Positions 28,394 through 36,020 of a stretch of DNA of 64,000 nt are shown here, one piece after another. This DNA is from Pedobacter aquae (lineage in GTDB: Bacteria > Bacteroidota > Bacteroidia > Sphingobacteriales > Sphingobacteriaceae), in assembly GCF_008195825.1 (NCBI RefSeq), contig NZ_CP043329.1, positions 1,736,001 through 1,800,000 of the forward strand, read 5' to 3'. Position 1 is the stretch's first letter; every line of letters begins with the position of its first letter. The position numbers were made by a program, and so were the translations under genes. The notes under the pieces are model-generated. The model was not told where the DNA came from. It was given only the letters and a program-made list of their open reading frames with translations, and made no database searches.

Positions 28394-29572
28394 TTATGTA
28401 TGATTTTGAATAACTATAGCACTTGCACCACCACCGCCGTTGCATATACCAGCAACACCATAACAAGCATTATTTTGTTTTAATATATGGATAAGCGTTA
28501 CCAAGATACGAGCGCCCGACGCCCCCAGTGGATGCCCCAAAGATACTGCCCCACCTTTAATATTTACTTTATTTTCTGCTAAGCTTAAAGCCTGATTATT
28601 TGCTAAAGCCACCACAGAAAAAGCTTCGTTAATTTCAAAAAAATCAATATCTGCTATTGTTAAATTTGCCTTTTGTAATGCTAAAGGAATTGCTTTTGCC
28701 GGAGCTGTGGTAAACCATTCTGGACTTTGCTGCGCATCTGCAAAAGAAACAATCTGTGCTAAAGGTGTTAAACCTAATGCTAATGCTTTTTCTTTGCTCA
28801 TTAAAATAAGGGCTGCTGCACCATCATTTAAGGTAGAGGCGTTGGCAGCTGTAACCGTACCATCTTTTTTAAATACTGGTTTTAGGTTAGGGATTTTATC
28901 AAAAAATACTTGAGAAATTTCTTCATCTGTAGCTATAGCTATTTCATTCCCTTTTTTATCTGTTAGCTTTATCGGGATGATTTCATCAGTAAACAAACCA
29001 TCAGCAGTGGCTTGTTGAGACCTTTTATAAGATTGTATGGCATAAGCATCCTGCTCTTCCCTACTGATGTTACATTCGCTAGCGCAAAGTTCTGCTGCGC
29101 TACCCATGTGGTAATTGTTATAAACATCCCACAAACCATCTTTTACCAAACCATCTGTCAACTGGCCATGCCCCAGTCGATAACCATTTCTTGCTTTATC
29201 TAAGTAATACGGCACATTACTCATGCTCTCCATACCGCCTGCCACAACAATATCTTTATCTCCTGAGGCTATGGCTTGTGCAGCCAACATCACCGCTTTC
29301 ATACCCGATGCACATACTTTATTGATGGTAGTTGCCGGAATATCTGGCAAGCCTGCAAATTTTGCCGCTTGTGTAGCCGGTGCTTGCCCAATATTGGCAG
29401 AAAGCACATTGCCCATATAAACTTCTTCTACCTTATTGGCCTCTAAACCTATTTGGTCTAAAGCGCCTTTAATGGCAAAACCACCTAACTGGGTAGCGGT
29501 AAAGCTTGCTAAACTCCCTCCGAAACTTCCTATTGGCGTTCTTACTGCCGAAACGATGACTACTTCTCTCAT
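28394..29572 (-). CDS. Acetyl-CoA C-acetyltransferase (thiolase)
   Basis: Condenses or cleaves acetoacetyl-CoA in fatty-acid or ketone metabolism. The 392 residues carry the nucleophile Cys in NKVCASGMKAVMLAAQAIA (near residue 88), NEAFSVVALAN, the catalytic His in GGAVSLGHPLGASGAR and the second Cys in GICNGGGGASAIVIQ. All family active-site residues are present and length is normal. It borders the accessory region: beyond its start (29573 upward) the sequence becomes AT-rich intergenic and then reaches the cassette array. Confidence 0.95.
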   Translation of the reverse strand: MREVVIVSAVRTPIGSFGGSLASFTATQLGGFAIKGALDQIGLEANKVEEVYMGNVLSANIGQAPATQAAKFAGLPDIPATTINKVCASGMKAVMLAAQAIASGDKDIVVAGGMESMSNVPYYLDKARNGYRLGHGQLTDGLVKDGLWDVYNNYHMGSAAELCASECNISREEQDAYAIQSYKRSQQATADGLFTDEIIPIKLTDKKGNEIAIATDEEISQVFFDKIPNLKPVFKKDGTVTAANASTLNDGAAALILMSKEKALALGLTPLAQIVSFADAQQSPEWFTTAPAKAIPLALQKANLTIADIDFFEINEAFSVVALANNQALSLAENKVNIKGGAVSLGHPLGASGARILVTLIHILKQNNACYGVAGICNGGGGASAIVIQNHT

Positions 29573-29777
29573 GCTTATAAATTGGTTGAAGCAATTTAGT
29601 GATATTATTATTGATTTTGAATGATGTGTGGAGAATTAGAGGAGGAAGAAAAATTCAAAAAGAAAAATTAAAAATACATTAGCAAACCCAATTCAGGATT
29701 AAAATGATTTGTAAACCAAGAGTAGGATTAATCAATTAAACTGTAAACTTTTTTTAGGACGAGTCAATCTTTGATAG

Positions 29778-29840
29778 AAGCACAAAGCTTGATTTACCCA
29801 CTGAACCGCCACTTTTGGGTAGGTGCTGTTGGTGGCTGGC
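29778..29840 (-). repeat. Truncated attC-like site after the PLD cassette
   Basis: On the minus strand the PLD gene ends and, 16 bases later, GCCAGCCACCAAC (29828-29840) begins. It is followed by a GTGGCGG block (29806-29812) at the same spacing as in the complete site, then a GCTTTGTGCTTC loop block. The second half (the partner arm and final GTT box) is missing. The variable bases CCACC match the GGTGG at the other end of the same cassette. Confidence 0.65.
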
Positions 29841-29856
29841 ATTCTTGTCTTCCTTT

Positions 29857-31494
29857 TCATTGTTGGTCTTCTTTTTTAGGTAATTCCATACCTGCGTTAA
29901 TCAAAATTAGTCTTTTTTGGTCGTCCCATTTCTTACTTCTGTATCTTGCTTGTGAAACCCTGTCTTGATATTTTTTTCTTTCGTCTGCTGTCAGTTTTTC
30001 AAATTCTTTTGGGTCTTGATATTTTTTAAATTCTTCAGCTAAATTCTCAAGTGCTTCACGTTCTTTTTGTTTTTGCCATTCCCATTCAACTCCATTTTTA
30101 GATAAAACTTCACCTAAAAGTTCTTCTCGTAGTGGGTTGAGATATTTTTTTACCTTACCACGACTTCCGGTCAGTTTTAAAGTGATGTTTTCATTTAACC
30201 ACTTTCCTAATTTAGTATTTTGATGTGGTATCGTCTTGAAATTATTTTTGTCCTTGTAGTAACTCTCTAATTCAAGTAACTTTTCATACCATCTTTCATC
30301 ATCAGGTTCACTACCAAGATTTGGAACGTCCCACAAAAAGTTAATGGCTTGCATTTTTTCTTCTTCGTAATCTGTCCAAATTGGTGGTTGATTTCCTTTT
30401 CTTCTTTGTTTTTGTTGGGCACACCAAGTACCAAGCGAATAATAAGGATGATTTTTTTCTTTGAACTGAGGAACGTGAGTAACTTCACTTTCAGCGTTGA
30501 ACATTTTTTTATACTCAAGTAGCTGTTTATACTTGCTGTCCCATATCATTATTCGAGTTCGTTCCCATCCGTCACCGATTGGAAAATCGACATCAATAAG
30601 TCGTAAAAGTAAGTCATCAGGCATTGCTTCGTGTCTGATAAGCTCTTTCATTCTCATATACCAACGAAGCAATTCCTTGTCGTCCGTTGTTTTAGTTACT
30701 ACACCCGATGAACGTACATCACGTTTGTAGACAATGTATCGCTGTAGAAAGTATTCAAAATTGTCATAGTCATTTTGGGTTGCTTCGACAATCTTATCAT
30801 AATCAGGCGTTTCTGTTGGGTCAAAACCGTCAGTCAAATCAACTTCTGGCAGTTTTACTCTCTTTGTTTTTTTCTTTCCGTTCTCTCCGTCTGTCGGTTG
30901 TGTTTCGTCTTTGTTGTTGGAATAAAACTGGTTGTAAAGCAAGTCAGCTTCTTCGTATTCATCAATTAGTTCTCTTGTTAATTTTCGAGTATGTAAGTCT
31001 GTGTTTTCTATTAACTTCTTGTAGTATTCTTTGATTTCCCGAATGAGTTTTATTCCTTGCTTGTCGGTCTTTGTATTAAAGTCAAGTTGTATTGATGCTT
31101 CGATATTGGTTAAAAAGCCTGAACTTGTCAGGTTTGATGAGCCAATAATTACCCTCGAAAATTTCTCACCTTCAAAAAGAAAAAGTTTTGGATGATAAGT
31201 GACATATTCTTCGTCACGGTGATAGATGTATGTTTCTATTTCATTTTCAAGTAGTTTTTCAAGTGCTTCTTTAGATGTTCCTTTATTGTCTACACCAACA
31301 TAAAACTTTAATGTCTTGAATTTTTCTTTAGAAACTTTAATTGAAGGCAGAATTTTGTCTACACCTGTCAATGCGACAAATGCAACAAACCCAAAAAAAT
31401 TGTCGAAATACTTGTTCTCAAAAGAGTTCACTAATTGTTTTCCAACATTGTATTGGTTGTTTTCAAGTCCGTGTCCTAAAAATGTTACTTGCAT
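29857..31494 (-). CDS. PLD-like nuclease with helicase-associated repeats
   Basis: 545 residues, unrecognised as a whole. The N-terminal domain (about 1-170) is a phospholipase D-type nuclease half: HPK at 101-103, then GSSNLTSSGF from 118, resembling restriction-type PLD enzymes. After an acidic linker (about 195-235) come all-helical segments. Near the C-terminus there are Trp-rich blocks (SLGTWCAQQKQRRKG with PPIWTDYEEEKMQAINFLWD; TKLGKWLNENI), resembling helicase-associated domains that bind nucleic acid. No helicase motor is present. It is alone in a cassette bounded by GTTGGTGGC and GCCACCAAC. A defence or nucleic-acid processing role is inferred from domains and the RloA/RloB neighbour. 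Confidence 0.75.
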   Translation of the reverse strand: MQVTFLGHGLENNQYNVGKQLVNSFENKYFDNFFGFVAFVALTGVDKILPSIKVSKEKFKTLKFYVGVDNKGTSKEALEKLLENEIETYIYHRDEEYVTYHPKLFLFEGEKFSRVIIGSSNLTSSGFLTNIEASIQLDFNTKTDKQGIKLIREIKEYYKKLIENTDLHTRKLTRELIDEYEEADLLYNQFYSNNKDETQPTDGENGKKKTKRVKLPEVDLTDGFDPTETPDYDKIVEATQNDYDNFEYFLQRYIVYKRDVRSSGVVTKTTDDKELLRWYMRMKELIRHEAMPDDLLLRLIDVDFPIGDGWERTRIMIWDSKYKQLLEYKKMFNAESEVTHVPQFKEKNHPYYSLGTWCAQQKQRRKGNQPPIWTDYEEEKMQAINFLWDVPNLGSEPDDERWYEKLLELESYYKDKNNFKTIPHQNTKLGKWLNENITLKLTGSRGKVKKYLNPLREELLGEVLSKNGVEWEWQKQKEREALENLAEEFKKYQDPKEFEKLTADERKKYQDRVSQARYRSKKWDDQKRLILINAGMELPKKEDQQ

Positions 31495-31517
31495 TCTCTA
31501 TCGTGTCTGTTCGTTAT

Positions 31518-31666
31518 GCTTGCCACCAACGTTACGTTTTGGCGCTTGGCGCAGTGGCGGATTTCGGAGCACAAAACTGTCAATACACCACAAAAGTTGA
31601 TGCGAGGTAGAATGTTCAATTAACCACTTCACCCGCCATTGAGCCAAACGCCTGTTACCGGCTGGC
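31518..31666 (-). repeat. Complete attC-like recombination site between the cassettes
   Basis: Outer boxes GCCGGTAAC (minus strand, 31654-31662) and GTTGGTGGC (31522-31530) enclose inner arms GGCGTTTGGC (31643-31652) and GCCAAGCGCC (31541-31550), which pair with one wobble, then CAATGGCGG against CCGCCACTG. The central loop is about 70 nt. This is the R-L-loop-L-R order of integron attC sites, but the boxes read GTTGGTGG or GTTACCGG, not the canonical GTTRRRY. The RloB stop codon is 7 bp outside one end; the PLD start is 24 bp outside the other. Confidence 0.75.
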
Positions 31667-31672
31667 GTTCTA

Positions 31673-32380
31673 TCATTGCACATATTTCAGAAGTTCTCTA
31701 ACTAGTCTGAACACAGTCGTTGATGATTCTTCTCTAGCTGGATTTGTATTGTCAAAATGATTGTAATTTCTCTCTGCTCTATCGATTGCAAGTTCAGCTC
31801 TTTTTCTGCTCGTTTTGTCGTCTATGCCGTCAAGTAATTCAAAAAAATCTTCTTCAATTAATTTAGTCCCATTGCCATCATAAATTACTTTGAATGGTTT
31901 GAGGTGTTCGTTTATTTTATCGTTATAGCTATCTCTGTGCATTCCACCACCTTGATGGTCATTAAAGTGTAATATCAGCCAATATTCGAACGATTGATTT
32001 GAATAAGCGACTCCAAAGTTATTGGCTTCTGCTATTTGAATTGCAGAGTTGAAATCATTGTCGTTAAAATCGTCTTTGTCAAAAACACACCAAACTTGGT
32101 CATAGTTTCCTTGTTGGGATAAAGCAAGAGCTCTATTCACTAACGAAACGGTATTATAACCTTCACCAACTGATTTGACTTTTGCTGAAGTAATTCTGAA
32201 TTGATTGAAATATGAGGGTTCGGTATTTTCACCTTCACAAACAATAAGAATAGAAGGTTTTTCTGTTAATTCAGCAATAGGTCTTTCTAGGCTCGGTTCT
32301 TTTCTTCGTTGAGCCTTTAATTGTTCTAGGTGCTTTTGCTTAGCTGCTTTTTGTTCAGCTTTTTTGTCCTTCATTTTCAT
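31673..32380 (-). CDS. rloB: RloB-family protein (AbiL second component)
   Basis: 235 residues. A Lys-rich N-terminus is followed by PSILIVCEGENTEPSYF (Glu49-Glu51 region), VWCVFDKDDF (Asp101, Asp103) and SNQSFEYWLILHF, the pattern of RloB, a TOPRIM-like nuclease family. Its start lies inside the end of the upstream ATPase gene (26-bp overlap, different frame), so translation is coupled. In lactococci the related pair AbiLi/AbiLii gives abortive phage infection; the same role here is inferred from homology of the pair. It ends 7 bp before the attC-like site. Confidence 0.88.
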   Translation of the reverse strand: MKMKDKKAEQKAAKQKHLEQLKAQRRKEPSLERPIAELTEKPSILIVCEGENTEPSYFNQFRITSAKVKSVGEGYNTVSLVNRALALSQQGNYDQVWCVFDKDDFNDNDFNSAIQIAEANNFGVAYSNQSFEYWLILHFNDHQGGGMHRDSYNDKINEHLKPFKVIYDGNGTKLIEEDFFELLDGIDDKTSRKRAELAIDRAERNYNHFDNTNPAREESSTTVFRLVRELLKYVQ

Positions 32381-33689
32381 TTTCTGTCAATAAAAATTTT
32401 AGGTTATCAAAAAAGCCAAGAAATGGAACTGCACCATATTTTCCCCTGATGTAGTTTTCTTCAAAAGGCTCTGTTTTTCTTACTTCATCTGATTTAAAGT
32501 CAGCTAAGGAATAAAGTTTTGCTTCTCCGTATTTATTTTTGTTTGTAAACCAAATTTGGTCTCTTCTGAATAGACCTGAACTTAATAAGTTTGTGTCGTG
32601 TGTATTGAAAATCAATTGTGCGTTTTTCCTGTTAAACTCTTTAGAGTTAAAAAGCGAAACGATTTTACAAACCAAATTTGGATGAAGTTTTGAGTCTAGC
32701 TCATCAACGACTAGAGTGTAACCGTTCTCAATAACATCGAGAATTGGTCCTGTAAGAGCGAAAAACTTTCTAGTTCCTGACGATTCATCATCTTCTAATG
32801 AAAAGCTAATGTTTCCTACTGCTTTTAAATCTTCGTTATATTTTTTATGCTTTGTCAACACGTCAGATACATATTCCTTTTTTTCTTCTCGCACTTCTCT
32901 AATTAACTTATCCTTGAGTTCCTTGGGCATTCCCTTTGGAAGGCTTTCAATGTCAAGTTTTTGTAGTTCAATATCTTGAATTCCTAAATCAGCGGCTTTC
33001 AATAATTCAAGAATTTTCACTTTGTGTTTAGGGTCTTCTGTTTTACCCATAGTAAAACCTTGGTAGCCTGATTCTTTTAATCCTGATAAGGTTTTAAGTC
33101 GTTTGAACCAATCTAAAACATTGATTGCAGTCTTTTCATTGAATTGAGCAGCTACAGAAATTAATAAAGCATTATCTCTAACAAGTCCTTCCTTAACAAC
33201 AGTATTGCCTTTGGTGAAACTTCGTTCGTGAGTATTGAAGGTGCTTCCTTCTCTGTAAAATAGTTCAACTTCTTTTGTTTTTGGTTTATGATAAAGCCAT
33301 TCAGATACAATTCTTTCAGTTGTCGCTTCAAAGCCATACCGATAAAGCACATTTTTGTAAACGAAAATGATTTCAAATTCAGATGGTTCGTTTTCTGTCT
33401 GTGTACTTAGTTTAAATGGCTCAACTTCAATAATCTCACCTTTTTGGCTCTCCTTAGAACTATTGATTACGAAATATCGCATAAATGCAAATGCATCAAG
33501 CAACTTGCTTTTACCACTCGCATTTGCACCATAGATAACTGCACCTTTGAGAAGTCTCAGTCCAAAGTTTTCATTGATTACGATATTTTCGTGTTCTCTG
33601 GTGTCTTTGTCATAGTTAGAAGCAATAAGGCTCAAAGTCGCTTTGTCCTTAAATGTCCTAAAGTTTTTAATTGAAAATTGCAGAAGCAT
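32355..33689 (-). CDS. rloA: RloA/AbiLi-type AAA ATPase
   Basis: 444 residues, an ABC/SMC-like ATPase. IKNFRTFKDKATLSL opens the fold; Walker A GANASGKS lies at 54-61, a signature-like ESSGTRKF at 302-309, Walker B VVDELDSKLHP from 327 and the switch His in NTHDTNLL at 364. This is the architecture of AbiLi/RloA partners of RloB. It would sense or gate the nuclease, a mechanism not shown for this family from sequence. A good promoter sits 30 bp upstream within the same cassette. The start at 33689 is the first codon of the conserved N-terminal strand. Confidence 0.88.
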   Translation of the reverse strand: MLLQFSIKNFRTFKDKATLSLIASNYDKDTREHENIVINENFGLRLLKGAVIYGANASGKSKLLDAFAFMRYFVINSSKESQKGEIIEVEPFKLSTQTENEPSEFEIIFVYKNVLYRYGFEATTERIVSEWLYHKPKTKEVELFYREGSTFNTHERSFTKGNTVVKEGLVRDNALLISVAAQFNEKTAINVLDWFKRLKTLSGLKESGYQGFTMGKTEDPKHKVKILELLKAADLGIQDIELQKLDIESLPKGMPKELKDKLIREVREEKKEYVSDVLTKHKKYNEDLKAVGNISFSLEDDESSGTRKFFALTGPILDVIENGYTLVVDELDSKLHPNLVCKIVSLFNSKEFNRKNAQLIFNTHDTNLLSSGLFRRDQIWFTNKNKYGEAKLYSLADFKSDEVRKTEPFEENYIRGKYGAVPFLGFFDNLKFLLTENENEGQKS

Positions 33690-33718
33690 CTTTCTGTCTG
33701 TTTTTGATTAATTGTCTG

Positions 33719-33751
33719 CAAAGGTAGTCTTTATTTTGTAATTAAAAGCAA
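33719..33751 (-). promoter_or_regulatory. Promoter of the RloA/RloB cassette
   Basis: On the minus strand TACCTTTG (33719-33726) is a perfect TAnnTTTG -7 box, with TTG (33749-33751) 22 bp upstream, inside the 17-23 bp range for Bacteroidota. It lies within the cassette, so the genes need no outside promoter. Confidence 0.7.
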
Positions 33752-33810
33752 AATAAAAGTTGTTTTTGTTTGTTTTGGCTCGAAAATATGGTTTATATTG
33801 CGTTTTTTAC

Positions 33811-33823
33811 GCTTGCCGGTAAC
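33811..33823 (-). repeat. Leading boundary box of the RloA/RloB cassette
   Basis: GTTACCGGCAAGC on the minus strand. GTTACCGGC is the exact inverse of GCCGGTAAC at the far end of the same cassette (31654-31662), and the AAGC tail is shared with the PLD cassette's leading box (GTTGGTGGCAAGC, 31518-31530). Confidence 0.7.
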
Positions 33824-33843
33824 TTATATATATGTATGGTTTT

Positions 33844-33883
33844 ACTTCCGTAATACACCCAAAACTGGTTGTATTACGGAAGT
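33844..33883. repeat. 14-bp perfect hairpin ahead of the cassette array
   Basis: ACTTCCGTAATACA (33844-33857) and TGTATTACGGAAGT (33870-33883) pair perfectly around a 12-base loop. It lies 20 bp outside the leading box of the array and between divergent genes. It could be part of an integration target, a terminator for readthrough out of the array, or an unrelated palindrome. The rest of the 33884-34034 spacer is AT-rich and shows nothing else. Confidence 0.6.
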
Positions 33884-34034
33884 TTTGTTTATTTTTCATA
33901 CAAAGAATAACTTATGAAATAGCTTAAAAACAATTATCTCCAATATCCAATTCCACAGGCATTTTCATATTTAGATTTTAATTCTAAGTAAGTAAATATT
34001 TATTGAAAGTCAAAAATTAAAAATGTTTCAATAC

Positions 34035-34052
34035 AAAACAATCATTTGTTTT
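34035..34052. promoter_or_regulatory. Candidate operator of the toxin-antitoxin locus
   Basis: AAAACAA (34035-34041), a 4-base spacer and TTGTTTT (34046-34052) form a perfect inverted repeat 54 bp before the antitoxin ATG. The antitoxin begins with an XRE helix-turn-helix, which usually binds such a site to repress its own operon. Confidence 0.5.
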
Positions 34053-34105
34053 ATATTTAAACAATATTTATATTTATCCCGCTAAACAGCGAAACATAAA
34101 TTGAT

Positions 34106-34906
34106 ATGAACATACAATTGTCACAAAAGCAAATAGGTCAGAGGATAACCGAACTTCGTAAAATGAAAGGGTTGTCTCAGGAAGATTTGGCTAAAAGTGT
34201 CAAAATTTCCCGACCGTCTTTGGCTCAAATTGAGTTAGGAAATAGAAGTGTTGATATACTCGAATTGCAAAAACTATCATTGGTTTTAGGGTTTTCATTA
34301 GACGATTTTATGTCTAAGGATTTTTCTACAAGTAAAGATGTTGATGTAAAAGAAGAAAAAAAGGTAAAGAAAGAACAAGAGCGTATCTCAGTACCAACCT
34401 TACAAGTCAATAAATTTAAAAATGTATTGTTATACATACTTGAACGCTGTGCAGGTAAGCCAAATGTTGGCGAAACGGTTCTTTATAAATTACTCTATTT
34501 CTCGGACTTCAACTACTATGAATTGTATGAAGAACATTTAACAGGCGCAAAATATCGCAAGTTACCTTATGGGCCAGTTCCGCAAAAATTAGATATAATC
34601 ATTGGTCAAATGATTGAAAAAGGTCTGTTGCAAAGAATAAAAACCGAATATCACGGTTATCCTCAAACTCGCTATCTACCTTTAGAAAAAGCAGATTTAA
34701 CTGAATTAAAGGCAAGTGAAAAAGAAATCATTGACAGGGTAATAGAACAGATGAGTGATTGGTCTGCTGCAATGCTTAGTAACTATTCTCACGGTGATAA
34801 ACCTTGGAAAGCATCAAAAGATGGTGAGGAAATAAATTATGAATTGGCTTTTTACAGAAGGCCACCTTATTCAATTAGAGTTTATGAAGATGATGAACCA
34901 TATTGA
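34106..34906 (+). CDS. XRE-HTH plus Panacea (DUF4065) antitoxin
   Basis: 266 residues. An XRE-type helix-turn-helix fills about 8-65 (IGQRITELRKMKGLSQEDLA, then SRPSLAQIELGNRSV). A Lys/Glu-rich linker follows. The C-terminal domain from about 110 is DUF4065/SocA-like, called Panacea: LYKLLYFSDFNYYELYEEHL, GAKYRKLPYGPVPQKLD, and WSAAMLSNYSHGDKPWKAS. Panacea domains are known as antitoxin modules that pair with many unrelated toxins. The downstream RelE-like gene overlaps its end by about 20 bp, the usual antitoxin-first order. A fused DNA-binding head would allow autoregulation. Confidence 0.88.
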   Translation: MNIQLSQKQIGQRITELRKMKGLSQEDLAKSVKISRPSLAQIELGNRSVDILELQKLSLVLGFSLDDFMSKDFSTSKDVDVKEEKKVKKEQERISVPTLQVNKFKNVLLYILERCAGKPNVGETVLYKLLYFSDFNYYELYEEHLTGAKYRKLPYGPVPQKLDIIIGQMIEKGLLQRIKTEYHGYPQTRYLPLEKADLTELKASEKEIIDRVIEQMSDWSAAMLSNYSHGDKPWKASKDGEEINYELAFYRRPPYSIRVYEDDEPY

Positions 34907-35246
34907 ATTTGATGAACTTTCAGAGTTTAAAAAGGATTTGAAGAATCTTTTAAAAAAATACAGAACACTCAAAGAAGACTTGGAAGTAGTTAAATTGGAT
35001 TTGAATGACGAACCGGGAGAAAGTCCTCCTTTTAGTTATCGTATTGACAATTTGGGCTTAAAAACATGTATCATAAAGGTTAAAAAAATTGCCTGCAAAG
35101 CATTAAAAGGAAGAGGAGTAAATTCAGGTTTGAGATTAATTTATGCTCACTTTCCTGAAGAACAAAAAATTACCTTTATTGAATTGTACCATAAGAATGA
35201 CAAGGAAAATGAAGACAAAAAAAGAATAACAGATAATTTCAAATAG
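34884..35246 (+). CDS. RelE/ParE-like toxin
   Basis: About 120 residues from the ATG at 34884 (MKMMNHIEFDELSEF). An earlier in-frame ATG at 34839 is deep inside the antitoxin gene and unlikely. After a helical N-terminus come the toxin-fold strands: FSYRIDNLGLKTCIIKVKK, LKGRGVNSGLRLIYAHF with the Arg expected in the RelE active site, and KITFIELYHKND ending in EDKKRI. RelE-family toxins cleave mRNA on the ribosome or, as ParE, poison gyrase; which applies is unclear. It overlaps the antitoxin and is followed at once by a broken DUF2188 gene. Confidence 0.8.
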   Translation: MKMMNHIEFDELSEFKKDLKNLLKKYRTLKEDLEVVKLDLNDEPGESPPFSYRIDNLGLKTCIIKVKKIACKALKGRGVNSGLRLIYAHFPEEQKITFIELYHKNDKENEDKKRITDNFK

Positions 35247-35253
35247 GTAAATA

Positions 35254-35453
35254 ATGGCAAAAAGGTAAAAATCAATATGTTGTGCCAACCAAAGATGATT
35301 TGGGCGTAAAAGGTCAAAGAAACAAGAAGTTTGACTGTAAAAACCAACACTAAAGTAGATGCTTTGAAAATTGGAAAAAAGATTGCAAAAAATCAACAAT
35401 CTGAATTAACCATTCTGGGTAAAGATGGTAAAATTCAAAATAAAAATAGTTAA
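35254..35453 (+). pseudogene. Decayed DUF2188 gene
   Basis: Read with two frame changes it gives GKNQYVVPTKDDLGVKGQRN, then VKTNTKVDALKIGKKIAKNQ and SELTILGKDGKIQNKN, the DUF2188 pattern. The first break is after ATGGC in an A run (35254 on); the second is one extra G in TTTGACTG near 35331-35338. DUF2188 proteins are small and often lie beside toxin-antitoxin or defence genes. Two separate lesions favour real decay over a single sequencing slip. Confidence 0.7.
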
Positions 35454-35616
35454 GGAAATGACCCATTTCCGCCAAGGATAATAAACATTAAGCTATATAC
35501 AATTAGCTTTTCATATTTCCATCTCTTTTTGTTTTATAATACCTTCTATATTTATTATGTTTGTTTAACCTTTTCTACAGCAATCTATATCATCAAGAAA
35601 ATTTATTAACACAAGT

Positions 35617-35789
35617 CCACGTATAGCCCACCTATACCCCACCTTTTATCCACGTTTTATCCATACTTCCTTCGGTACTTCTCCAAGACTTCTTCGTAAC
35701 ACCTTCGGAAAAATGGGGCTATTTCCCGAACAAGTCTCGAACATGGTACGGAGAAGGTTTAAAGCGGAAGGCTTGTCTTGTCCTGAAAA
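35617..35789. repeat. Helically phased palindromic repeat element, copy 2
   Basis: Four 11-bp units of CCACCTTTTAT type (35617-35660), four 11-bp units of CCTTCGGTACT or TCTTCGTAACA type (35669-35712), a 12-bp spacer, then inverse 11-bp units CCCGAACAAGT, CTCGAACATGG and TACGGAGAAGG (35725-35757), and the end motif TTGTCCTGAAAA (35778-35789). The order and end motif equal those of copy 1 at 13276-13426, although the sequences are diverged. Sequence between 35454 and 35616 shows no gene. Confidence 0.7.
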
Positions 35790-35939
35790 AACTTTACTTT
35801 ATTTGGTTAATACTGTTCTGGCTTTACACTGTTTTTTTTATTCCTGCCATCACTTTACATGTTTTACAATCATCATACAGAGCTTGATTTTTATTCTTTT
35901 ATTTTACCGATTCTTCATACCAGAAGCTTATAATTATTT

Positions 35940-36020
35940 TAACCACGGAAAGGTCAAAGTTCACAGAGAGCTTATATAAGTCTCCACCCAGCTTTGTGTC
36001 CTCTGCGTACTCTGTGGTTG
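35940..36020. repeat. Short inverted repeat before the minisatellite
   Basis: AACCACGGAAAG near 35940 and CTGTGGTT near 36013 are inverse ends around ACAGAGAG and CTTTGTGTCCTCTGCGTACT. It resembles a common small dispersed repeat. The open frame across 35713-35979 has no recognisable features and is taken as chance. Confidence 0.4.

Noticed and set aside
31500-31680. Terminal inverted repeat of an insertion sequence
   Set aside because: There is no transposase, and the ends match across each cassette rather than across one element; an attC-like site explains the layout better.
29857-33689. Complete restriction-modification system
   Set aside because: No methyltransferase or specificity subunit is visible; only PLD, RloB and an ATPase are present.
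35713-35979. 88-codon open frame after the phased repeat
   Set aside because: It begins inside the repeat and has hydrophobic, low-complexity content with no family features or start signal.
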